A DNA stretch of 64,000 nt from Tethya wilhelma (lineage: Eukaryota; Porifera; Demospongiae; Tethyida; Tethyidae), in the NCBI GenBank assembly GCA_964030475.1, contig CAXIPT010000008.1, positions 2,912,937 to 2,976,936 on the forward strand, in the 5' to 3' direction. The notes beneath the pieces are model-generated. The model made no database searches and was not told the origin of the DNA. It was given only the letters and a program-made list of their open reading frames with translations. The position numbers were made by a program, and so were the translations under genes. Shown here piece after piece: positions 50,493 to 59,186 of the stretch (within the stretch, counting starts at the first letter, position 1; each line of letters begins with the position of its first letter).

Positions 50493-51039
50493 GCAATGAC
50501 GATGAAAATTTAAGGTAGCTAAAATAATTCCTACTGGGCTATACTGTTATAGATTACAAGTCAAGTTATTAGTATCTAATGATGATGAAAACAATGTTGT
50601 GAAACAAAGAATGCAGTTTGCCCAAATTAAGTATTGTGATGTGTGCAGTGGGAATAGATCTTTCCTGATAACAATAGTGATTTGGCATTGTTCTGTTACA
50701 AACTGGTCAGTGTTACACAAACACTACTACACACAGGTCAATCGTGATTGAACAGGAGGTACATACAGAGGTACATGCATGCATGCTGCAGATCATGTGA
50801 TCAGTGAAGACAAATAAAGAACTTGTAAAGACAGAGCTGTCCACATCATCAGGACCTCTGCCTAGAGACTCAACTTACTCCTGGATAAATGGTGAGTCAT
50901 TCTGACTGGAAACAGCAGAGTCCATACAGTACATGCAACACTATTGTAGCAAATTAGAAAATAAATACATGCAGGTAACCTCTATGCTCACAACTATTAT
51001 GTTTCACTATGCATGGTTCACCTATAGGTATAGCTTCTA
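50493..51039 (+). other. Intergenic stretch with a probable 5' UTR exon and intron of the next gene
   Basis: An AATAAA at 50813-50818 may end the TRAF-like transcript. A splice donor after 50891 (ATG/GTGAGT) and an acceptor at 51026-51027 (CCTATAG) would define a 136-bp intron at 50892-51027 in the 5' leader of the membrane-protein gene. An ATG right at that donor would, after splicing, read only Met-Val-stop, a possible minimal upstream ORF. Confidence 0.5.
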
Positions 51040-52179
51040 ATGAAATTAAGAAGAATGGGAGTGTACTCTATACTAGCAGTGGCATTCAGTGTTGCCATAC
51101 TCAGTGCTCATGCTCAGACCCAGTATGGAGCAGGGGACACACAGATCATTGACTACTCATCAAAATTCTGTGAAAGTTTGGAGGCTACATACAATGTTCG
51201 TGATTCAAACATAGGACCATCTACTCTGTATGTTCTGAGTCAGCCTTCCACTTTAAGTTACAATGACTCATTTCAGCTCTCACAGACAGTGAATGTTAGT
51301 GAGAACAAAGTTGTTTTATTCGACTACCATTTCTATCAAGGCTCTGTCATCTCCACTACTGTCTGTAGAGATGAAGAAAATTATACTAATCCGAAATATT
51401 TTTACTTATTGAAAGGAAAACACAACCTCGAAAACTTGAAGACTCACAACAAAATACTTGCTGTGTCAGTGGCATGGCTGAATGTGACTAGACTTTGTGT
51501 GGATGGGCATCAGACAGTAAACTTCACCACTACTGTTGAGGAACAATACTATCTTCTTCTTGGAGGTTATGACCAGAACAGTGTATCTCTCGATGTTAAT
51601 GTGACCTTCATTCGCAGCAAGTATGGAATTCCTGGCAACAGCGGTGCTTCAGTTGTTAATAGCTGTAAACTTGATTCCTTCGGAGACAGCTGTACAGTGA
51701 ACATACCACTGTCAAAAACCTATGCACTCTTGACGTACGGTACATCATCTGAATCACCTGAAGAATGGGACAGAGACGTTCGTATAACTGTTGCTTGTAA
51801 CACCAGAGTTTGGCTATGGGTTGCCATCTTTGTACCAATTATCCTACTTCTAATTGTGTGCATTGTGATAGTGCTGGTGTCCATATGTGTGTTTAGGAAG
51901 TGTCGACGAGACAGGAGATTTTCATCAGAGATGTCACCACTCATTCGCCACAGGTATGATAAACCTGTGGCCGAAGCTTCTCGAGCAAAATATAGTACCA
52001 CACAAAAACAACTCTCGTATGACAAGCTGACGGAAATGGCTATTGCTGTGGATGATACAGCAAACCCTCACATCATTGCTGACAATCCTAACCCTCCTCC
52101 TAGTTTTAGTGATCAATCCAAGAGTCCAAGGTTTGGTAGTCCCACTTTTTCTACCTTTAAACCAGCAAACGATAAGTAA
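51040..52179 (+). CDS. Single-pass type I membrane protein, family not recognised
   Basis: 379 aa, no family recognised. It has an N-terminal signal peptide (residues 1 to about 26, core MGVYSILAVAFSVAILSAHA) and an extracellular region of about 230 residues with numerous N-X-S/T sites and several Cys. One strongly hydrophobic transmembrane segment follows at about residues 261-286 (start VWLWVAIFVPIILLLIVC), then a CVFRKCRRDRR stop-transfer and a cytoplasmic tail of about 90 residues. The tail is rich in Ser, Tyr and Pro (NPNPPPSF), suggesting docking or phosphorylation sites, but no ITAM/ITIM consensus is obvious. It is likely a cell-surface receptor or adhesion protein by topology only. 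The start follows a probable spliced 5' leader. The coding region is intronless, in the same orientation as its two neighbours. Confidence 0.82.
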   Translation: MKLRRMGVYSILAVAFSVAILSAHAQTQYGAGDTQIIDYSSKFCESLEATYNVRDSNIGPSTLYVLSQPSTLSYNDSFQLSQTVNVSENKVVLFDYHFYQGSVISTTVCRDEENYTNPKYFYLLKGKHNLENLKTHNKILAVSVAWLNVTRLCVDGHQTVNFTTTVEEQYYLLLGGYDQNSVSLDVNVTFIRSKYGIPGNSGASVVNSCKLDSFGDSCTVNIPLSKTYALLTYGTSSESPEEWDRDVRITVACNTRVWLWVAIFVPIILLLIVCIVIVLVSICVFRKCRRDRRFSSEMSPLIRHRYDKPVAEASRAKYSTTQKQLSYDKLTEMAIAVDDTANPHIIADNPNPPPSFSDQSKSPRFGSPTFSTFKPANDK

Positions 52180-52860
52180 TAATAATAATGGTAAACATTA
52201 AGAATCATGTTGCAATGTCATGTAGTCATGTACATGTTTTGTTGTTTTAGATCATGTGAATTGTGACCATGTTCTCAAAGTTGCACCAGTATTAATAATA
52301 TGCTTATTCGTACTTCAAAAGTTAAAATTTGTTAATTGCACATACATACATATAGTGCTAGTCTGATGTAGTCAACCCTTATAGCTTACATGCATATGCA
52401 GGCAGGGATGGCTACGTCAGACTAACAATAATAATTATAGTGCTGCCCCAAAACATATTATTTTATACTTCATTATTATAGTCACGGTCGTTTGGACTCT
52501 TGGGATAATATTATCTATATAGATCTTATGTAATTACGCTTTTAGCTTGGCATATATGCATACAATGTCACATTATATCCCCTGTGTGGATCCAAAATTG
52601 TATTCATAACTGCATGTGAAACCACATGATTGTCATGGGCTGCTCTGGTATGTAGATTAGCATACACACCATATTCTCACTGTCCTGGCAGCTGACACAC
52701 AGAGAGATCTCAAAGAGGTGGATCAAAATCTATTTTATCTTGTGGCAAGCTGGTAGATACCAAACTCTCTTTATCATGTCAAAGAGGTGAGTATATCAGG
52801 GTCACAATTCATGTATATAGACGTACATAGACATATACATACTCACTGTATATAGGGGGT
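52180..52860 (+). other. Intergenic stretch with probable leader exon and intron of the next gene
   Basis: AT-rich, no coding sequence seen. A donor after 52786 (TCAAAGAG/GTGAGT) and an acceptor TATATAG at 52855 would remove a 69-bp intron (52787-52855). An ATG at the end of the leader exon would run into a stop soon after splicing. This leader design is similar to that of the gene upstream. Confidence 0.45.
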
Positions 52861-55029
52861 ATGGTTTACACTAGTCTATTTCCCCCACCCCTCTCAGTAA
52901 ACTCAACAGAAAAGGGTCTGGGCACCATGCAGGTACATGATCTGTATTGCCCCCTGTACAGCTCAAAAATGGCCAGCCTATCAACAGTGAAGTATCTTGA
53001 AGATCTCTGTCTCACTCACATAGCAATGACACTGGAACAGTACTCAATTAATAGTCTGGCACTGCTGCCTAAAAAGTTCAGAGTACAGCTACTTCAAATG
53101 CTACCAGTGGTGGATGTGTGTCAGCTAGAGAATACAGAGTTCACTTCAGACATTGACATGGAGCCAGTTTGGGAACATCTTTATGATAGCTATGTTGGAA
53201 GAAGTAAATTTGCCACAAAAAAAGCCGGAAAAGGTCAACTCCTTAGCAGATTTCTTTATGCCGTCATCAGAGGGGAGCGACCTTATGGATATTTCCAAAT
53301 GCTCAGTCGTGCAGAGAAACGCACTCCATGGGTTGGCAGCCGCATTAATGAAGACCGCCCCATTCACGAACACGAAATTGATTTCGTTAACTATTTAGTG
53401 GCAATGAAGCTCGTGACACCAGTTGCAAGACCAGAGAAAAGAGAGGAAACTGAGGATGAAGAGGATAGGTATTATCGAGATAGGTATGGTCCATTTGATG
53501 TAACGATGACACGACACGAAGTGACGTTGGTCAAAGGACCTGTGCCTCCTGGGGAGGTCTATCATCAAGCTTGTCAGGCTAAACAAGTTGTCCCTCCTCG
53601 ATACGTGGAACTCTTCCCTAAAGACAGCTGCTACCTGCCCGACTCCACTGTACTGGAGCTGATCAGTGAGAAAGGTCACTTTCATCTTCAACATGTGGCA
53701 TTAGACATCTCCTGTTTGTGCACCTTCTTCCTCAATGTTGATCAAGAGAAAGGCACTCTCGATTATTTTGCACATTGCTTCAAGGATGTTGAGTCTGTAT
53801 CAATTCAAGGTCTACTGGAACAAAAATCAAGGGTGAGAATAATAAGTGGAACCAAGTTTGAGAAATCTGAGGGTGTAGCCTCAAAAGCCTTGGAGTTGAT
53901 ACTTCATTCTGCCAATCACAAGCTAGCTAAGCTCGACATTGATACATCTATACAAAACGATGATGTAATTGCTTCAATAAAACCTTTGCTGACCTCTATT
54001 TGCAGTGGCTTGAAAGAGCTTAGCCTGAGCGCTTTGGGCAATGTCTCTCCCGACTTTCCAAACCTCTTGTCCATAATAGAGCATCAGGATTCACTTCATA
54101 CTGTATCGTTGAACATTGCCGAAGTAGAACATGTTTATAACCCATTCCATAGAGTTAAAGACACACCAAAGTTTTCTGAGCCGTCATTGCAATCACTTCT
54201 CCAAGCTTGCCTCAGTAAGCCAGCTCTCTCTCAGCTCACACTCTCTATAGAGCCAGTGTCCACTGGGCTCCTTTTAAAAATCCTAGTCATGTATCTGTCC
54301 ACTCCCTGCTCTCACAAACAAACCCTCACTCTTGAAATGTCACTTGGAGAAGATACCAAAACGGCAAGAGACAGTAAATCCTCTAAATCAACAATCAAGC
54401 CTCACTCACTGCCTTCACCTCCAAGACTTCCTACAGTTATATCTCCACCTCTGAGACCTCCTACAGTTATATCTCCACCTCTGAGACCTCCTACAGTTAT
54501 ACCTCCACCTCCGAGACCTCCTACAGTTGTACCTCCACCTCCGAGTCCACCTCTAAGACCATCTACTTCTGGACAGTCTGCTAATACTGACACTATCCAC
54601 TCACCACTGCATCAGTTTGATGAGACTTACACACTCCAGTACAAGTGCCTTGAGTTTAAGAACTGTCATATCAAATCCTCTTTCACAGATGGTGTATTGA
54701 AACTCTTGCCAGTGCATCTGAATAGGCTGTCATTTCGTGACCTTTACTTTCCATATAGCCAAGACTTTGTCTCCCGAGTGCTCCTTAATCCACTCTTTGA
54801 TGTAGAATGCTTGGAATTAAACTATGTACGTGGCAACTGCAACTCAATGTTTAGTTCTCTTCTTCAAAAGAGGTCTTTAAAGACTGCAACATTTGCTAAC
54901 TGTACACACATTGATTCCACAAGACTGAATTTTTTTGCAGCAAGGCATGGGTTCAAGATTGGAGAAAATGAAGGGCCTTATCAGACAAGAGACAAATGTA
55001 TCGCATATACCCTTACTAGAGTATACTAG
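52861..55029 (+). CDS. Proline-rich, LRR-like protein of unrecognised family
   Basis: The open frame has 722 codons. The more likely start is the ATG at 52969 (AAAATGG, better context; protein from residue 37, MASLSTVKYLEDLCL), because the first 36 residues look like translated leader. No family is recognised with confidence. Residues about 45-75 (SLALLPKKFRVQLLQMLPVV) resemble the start of an F-box-like helical region. The middle and the C-terminal part contain LxxLxL patterns (KLAKLDID, LKELSLS, LHTVSLN, LSQLTLS, LKTATF), suggesting irregular leucine-rich repeats split by a linker. The linker (about residues 510-570) is a tandem repeat of a 10-residue unit PPTVISPPLR. No signal peptide or membrane segment. 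An F-box/LRR-type adaptor is one possibility, but this is inference. A possible polyadenylation signal AATAAA lies at 55147-55152. Confidence 0.8.
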   Translation: MVYTSLFPPPLSVNSTEKGLGTMQVHDLYCPLYSSKMASLSTVKYLEDLCLTHIAMTLEQYSINSLALLPKKFRVQLLQMLPVVDVCQLENTEFTSDIDMEPVWEHLYDSYVGRSKFATKKAGKGQLLSRFLYAVIRGERPYGYFQMLSRAEKRTPWVGSRINEDRPIHEHEIDFVNYLVAMKLVTPVARPEKREETEDEEDRYYRDRYGPFDVTMTRHEVTLVKGPVPPGEVYHQACQAKQVVPPRYVELFPKDSCYLPDSTVLELISEKGHFHLQHVALDISCLCTFFLNVDQEKGTLDYFAHCFKDVESVSIQGLLEQKSRVRIISGTKFEKSEGVASKALELILHSANHKLAKLDIDTSIQNDDVIASIKPLLTSICSGLKELSLSALGNVSPDFPNLLSIIEHQDSLHTVSLNIAEVEHVYNPFHRVKDTPKFSEPSLQSLLQACLSKPALSQLTLSIEPVSTGLLLKILVMYLSTPCSHKQTLTLEMSLGEDTKTARDSKSSKSTIKPHSLPSPPRLPTVISPPLRPPTVISPPLRPPTVIPPPPRPPTVVPPPPSPPLRPSTSGQSANTDTIHSPLHQFDETYTLQYKCLEFKNCHIKSSFTDGVLKLLPVHLNRLSFRDLYFPYSQDFVSRVLLNPLFDVECLELNYVRGNCNSMFSSLLQKRSLKTATFANCTHIDSTRLNFFAARHGFKIGENEGPYQTRDKCIAYTLTRVY
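54421..54550 (+). repeat. In-frame 30-bp minisatellite, about four units
   Basis: A 30-bp unit coding for PPTVISPPLR is repeated about four times within the preceding gene, with third-position and a few first-position changes (TATATCT to TATACCT to TGTACCT) towards the 3' end. Confidence 0.9.
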
Positions 55030-55306
55030 AGGATTTAGCTACCCATGTCATCAATTTTTTATTACATATAGCAAGATTTCTGAAAGTTAACAACCATTAA
55101 AAATTCATCAAATCACCAGTTAATTATTGCTATAAGTGGGGGAAAGAATAAACAAACATAAAAACTACACAGTCTATATATTGGTTAAATGGATTGCATA
55201 TATACTAAACTAAACTATGTACTAGCTACTACAAATAGGCTATACACTAAGTTACAACTATTTTATAATGTCTTTGCTTTCTATAATTATAAGTAGACAT
55301 GCATGT

Positions 55307-57811
55307 TTAAAGTTGGTGCATTTCTATATTATCATCCTTGTTTTCATCATCAGCTGAAGGCCTTTCTTGCTTCATCCTGACCGGTACATTGTCACTTGTG
55401 ACTTCTTTGTTTTCTTTTATAACATCTCTTGGGCCACCATAATCTCCACGATAAGCCTCAGACAGCTTTTCTTGGTTACGGAAACTCTTGCACATAAAGT
55501 ACATACAGCACATCAAAGCTATTATCAACAAAACAAACAATGTAGCTGCTACTGCTCCCAAAGCAATGGTGTGGGGATAATACGAGCAAATTTCTTCAGC
55601 AAGTGCAAGAGTTGGAGGAGTACTTGGGATTGAAGGAGAAGTGGTTGGAATTGAAGAGGGGGAAGTGATTGGCATTGAAGAGGAGCTAGAAGTTGTAGTC
55701 GATATTGAAGGAGGAGAAAAATCACCACAAGTTGGAAATCCATCTGGAGGAGGGGTGTAACCTGGACCTGAGGTTTCATTCACCACCAGTGCCATGCCAT
55801 CAAGGAGATGAGGCTCAATATGGCAATGCATGATCCACCATCCCCAATTGTCACGTGGAAAACGAATTCTTACATAACCTCCGACTGGAACAATCACTGT
55901 ATCCTTTAATGGGCATGAATTGGTTTCCATACACGGTGCAGAAGGAGGAGTGTTATTGCGCCAAATTACATTACTGGTACAATTTGGTTCAGCACAAACA
56001 ATATCAGGAGTCACGGCTTCTACTGTCCCATTTGGATAATATGTTGGATAGCCAACATTCAATACAAAATAGTGGTGTCCGTGGAGATGAATTGGATGTG
56101 AAGTTCCAATACCACCTTGAATGATACTGAACACCATTTCTACAGTATCTGTTACCACATTGTAATGATCAATACAAATTGCTGGTATATGAACTCCCAA
56201 AGGATTAAATGGAGGATAGTCTGGACGACAAAAGAGACCATCACTCTCACTCTCTTGGGTAAGTAATGGGCTTTCTGGTGATTGGAAGGCTCTAGCATTG
56301 ATTGAAGCTCGAGTAAAATTGGATACAGCTGGATTTTGTACTGTGAATCCAAAGTTTAGAAAAAGAGATGGGTTGACATTACTTGCAGGGACAGGCTCTG
56401 GGTTGGTCAGTTGCATGTCAACCACACTAATGCATTGGATGTTAAAGTTGCTGGGGTAGTTTTGGAAAGGACAGTTTAGAGCGAAACACCGATCTGATGA
56501 TGAATTACAACGATTGAGAGGATTGTATGAATCATCAAAATCATCAGGGAGGGTATCACTTGCACCGTCATAGTGGAGAACACCATATACACGATGAGCT
56601 TTGATGCAGTAATTCCTATGATTCAAAATTTCAGGATTTTCCAATGTTTCAGCAACCATAAGATAGTTTTCCACAGCTTCACTTGCATTCAAGACAAAGT
56701 CATATCGCTCACCTACATGGAGAATAATAAAGTCAACTAGATCAGTAATATTACTACTAACAGTAGCATCAACACCGTCTGTTGCTATCACTCGTAGACG
56801 ATGACCTTCAATTGAAAAACGATAGGCAAAGTTGACTTGTGAACCAATGAGTCGAAACCGATAGCTTGATCCTTGAGTAACATTGTACGAAGATAAAGTA
56901 GTGTTAGCAACACGTTGGCAATCACTTGCAGACGGTGTGTACCTCCAGCCACCAAAATTCATCAGTCCAGCAATGAATGATGGATTTCCTCCTCCAGCTT
57001 CTGAGCCATCAATTGTGGTGGTTGGAGTATAGGGCATCGAGGCATCTAGAAGGTCAGGAGTAGTGTATGAAGATTCAATCAACTCAAAGAAAGCTATAGT
57101 GTGTTCTTCAGGAAGGTCTTGAAATGGTGGATCCTGGGATGGAGTATCAGATTCTGGATCTAAAACTATTAATGCTCCATACAAACCATTGCTGCGTTCA
57201 TCATATTGGTGAGAATGATACCAATGAGTGCCCGAAGGAAACAGCCGAAAGTCGTACACAAAACGGTTTCCTGGCTGAATAGGGCACTGAGTAACAAAAG
57301 GAACTCCGTCCATATATTGGCTGCCATTTACGTGCTGTCCGTGCCAGTGGATGGTAATAGCTTCTTTTCCAAGGTCGTTGATAACAGTTATCCGTAGCCT
57401 CTGATGGTTATATCCAATTATTGTAGGTCCAGGTAACTGATCATTGATGGCATAAAAATTTTGCCGAGTAATTCCATCACCTACAATTGGTTGAAAGAGC
57501 TGAGTAGTGCCATATCCACATCGCTGATAGACATAGTCTTCACTATAGATAAAATCAAACTCTCCTTGTTCATCAAGCATCACTGGCACAGAAGATGAGA
57601 GCCTTGTCTTATTGTCCGAACCAACACAATACGCATTGAGTGCATACATTTCAGCTATGGTGAGTTTAATCTCACAAGGATCGGCATTCTGTTCGCATCT
57701 TATGGCCCTTTTTGGCTGTACATAGGTGATATTTATGCACTGGACTGGCTTGAAAGTTGTAAATGCACTGCACAAAACCAGCACAATCTTGATGGCCACA
57801 AAACTGAACAT
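55307..57811 (-). CDS. Membrane-anchored multicopper oxidase (three cupredoxin domains)
   Basis: Oxidises substrates with one-electron steps and reduces oxygen to water; laccase-like, ferroxidase or ascorbate-oxidase-like specificity cannot be chosen from sequence. The frame is open from 57883, but the ATG at 57811 is preferred. It begins a clean signal peptide (MFSFVAIKIVLVLCSAFT), and a TA-rich candidate TATA lies 82 bases upstream of it. All four copper motifs are intact (numbering from the upstream Met): HWHG at 179-182, HWYHSH at 220-225, HPIHLHGH at 596-603 and HCHIEPHLLDGM at 686-697. Cys687 is the T1 ligand and Met697 the axial ligand; Met points to a lower redox potential, as in ascorbate oxidase. 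A Ser/Thr/Pro mucin-like stalk (722-760), a transmembrane helix (about 772-797) and an acidic tail of about 60 residues follow, so the enzyme faces outside. Confidence 0.93.
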   Translation of the reverse strand: MFSFVAIKIVLVLCSAFTTFKPVQCINITYVQPKRAIRCEQNADPCEIKLTIAEMYALNAYCVGSDNKTRLSSSVPVMLDEQGEFDFIYSEDYVYQRCGYGTTQLFQPIVGDGITRQNFYAINDQLPGPTIIGYNHQRLRITVINDLGKEAITIHWHGQHVNGSQYMDGVPFVTQCPIQPGNRFVYDFRLFPSGTHWYHSHQYDERSNGLYGALIVLDPESDTPSQDPPFQDLPEEHTIAFFELIESSYTTPDLLDASMPYTPTTTIDGSEAGGGNPSFIAGLMNFGGWRYTPSASDCQRVANTTLSSYNVTQGSSYRFRLIGSQVNFAYRFSIEGHRLRVIATDGVDATVSSNITDLVDFIILHVGERYDFVLNASEAVENYLMVAETLENPEILNHRNYCIKAHRVYGVLHYDGASDTLPDDFDDSYNPLNRCNSSSDRCFALNCPFQNYPSNFNIQCISVVDMQLTNPEPVPASNVNPSLFLNFGFTVQNPAVSNFTRASINARAFQSPESPLLTQESESDGLFCRPDYPPFNPLGVHIPAICIDHYNVVTDTVEMVFSIIQGGIGTSHPIHLHGHHYFVLNVGYPTYYPNGTVEAVTPDIVCAEPNCTSNVIWRNNTPPSAPCMETNSCPLKDTVIVPVGGYVRIRFPRDNWGWWIMHCHIEPHLLDGMALVVNETSGPGYTPPPDGFPTCGDFSPPSISTTTSSSSSMPITSPSSIPTTSPSIPSTPPTLALAEEICSYYPHTIALGAVAATLFVLLIIALMCCMYFMCKSFRNQEKLSEAYRGDYGGPRDVIKENKEVTSDNVPVRMKQERPSADDENKDDNIEMHQL

Positions 57812-57892
57812 TATACTACAAGTATAATTCAAAGCTATTATACTGTAACTGTTGGGCAACAACTCTAGATCTATCACACACAATACAGCTAG

Positions 57893-57914
57893 CTATATAT
57901 ATATATATATATAA
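57893..57914 (-). promoter_or_regulatory. (TA)n / candidate TATA element of the multicopper oxidase gene
   Basis: An alternating TA run reads TTTTATATATAT on the minus strand, starting 82 bases upstream of the preferred ATG. A start of transcription about 30 bases downstream would exclude the upstream in-frame ATG at 57883. Confidence 0.35.
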
Positions 57915-57960
57915 AACACAAGAATTGTTGGGTGTTCTAGTTTATTCATGATAATCATGT

Positions 57961-58004
57961 AGGAAATAATAGATATGCAATAGAGGGTGTGTTGAGACAT
58001 ATTC
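57961..58004 (+). repeat. Displaced fragment of the foldback-element sequence
   Basis: This 44-base segment, around AGAGGGTGTGTTGAGACATA, is nearly the reverse complement of 58894-58935 inside the right arm of the foldback element. The left arm of that element lacks it. Confidence 0.75.
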
Positions 58005-58284
58005 ACAGATTTTCCTCATTCAAATGTTTCCCATTATTATTCTCTCCAGAAGATGTAGATTACACTGATGTACATGGGCAATACTGTTAATACCATGAGA
58101 TGGCTAGCTAAAAATAGGCCTAAGTATAAATATTTTAAGGTTCATGCACATGTCATTGACAGAGCCTGAGCACAAAAGGTGGATTTCTGAATCAGTCCTT
58201 CAAAATCTTAAACCTCTGGCTACATGGGCCACAAAGTTATATACTATAATCCTGCATCATGAGTTTAATTATTGTAATCATTTC

Positions 58285-59043
58285 TAATCAACTCTATTCA
58301 TTTTTGAAAAAGACAAGGAAAATGGACGGAAACTATAGGCCATTAGTATTAGAAGTGTGAGATATGCATGCATATGCATAATGCAATGAAAGCAGAAACA
58401 ATGACTTCACCTGACAGCTTGTGTCTACATTCCTTTGTAAAAGCTGCTGGTTGATAGCTATACAACATCATGAAAATTGATCTAAGATGATATTATAGGC
58501 AAGCCTTAGTGCATGATTCACTGGTCAGGCTCCCCTGTCAGCAATTTTTGGTGCATGCATGCATGATTGCATAATAATATGTTTACAAAGGTCAGGATCA
58601 TGATCATCCCAAACACATGCAATGAAATTGTATCACTGTATAGGTACTTTATAAACTGGAAGTGGCAAACAGATGAATGTTAGTCTTAATCTTACAAATC
58701 AGATGCATAAAAAGAAACTTCATCTGCATAATAATAGACTATAAAAGTTTTTATATCCTCAAAGCTATAATATTAATATTATTATGTAGATGAAATTTCT
58801 TTTTATGCATTTGATTTGAAATATTAAGATCAACATACATTTGCTTGCCACTTCCAGTTAATAAAGTACCTATACATGTAGTGATATAATTTGAATATGT
58901 CTCAACACACCCTCTATAGCATAATTATCTATTGTTCCTGCTTTCATTGCATTATGCATATGCATGAATGTCTCACACTTCTAATACTAATGATCTAATT
59001 TCCGTCTATTTTCCTCATCTTTTTCAAAAATGAATAGCATTGA
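58285..59043. mobile_element. Foldback (long inverted-repeat) element, about 0.76 kb
   Basis: Left segment 58285-58405 is the imperfect reverse complement of 58935-59043, and left segment 58623-58732 pairs with 58787-58893. The loop is 54 bases. The left arm carries a private 217-base insert (58406-58622), while the right arm carries a 41-base piece whose mate lies at 57961-58004. Shared blocks include AGTATTAGAAGTGTGAGA, GCATATGCATAATGCAATGA, AACTGGAAGTGGCAA and ATGCATAAAAAGAAA. No ORF is present. This is the shape of a non-autonomous foldback or long-TIR MITE-like element, or of an inverted duplication that has since been rearranged. Arm ends may extend slightly further (about 58255-59100). 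Confidence 0.85.
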
Positions 59044-59186
59044 TCAGAAAATTAATGTCTATGACTACAATTATAATTGTAATAATATTATGCTCATAGT
59101 TTTTGAGGGTATACAAAAATTTCTGTTTTGAAGCAATTAACACACAATATTAATGATGATCAAAATTGATTTACAGACATTATCTA

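Noticed and set aside
57812..57883. Upstream in-frame ATG (57883) as the start of the multicopper oxidase
   Set aside because: It would bury the signal peptide behind 24 polar or unrelated residues, and it lies about 10 bases from a candidate TATA element, probably upstream of the transcription start.
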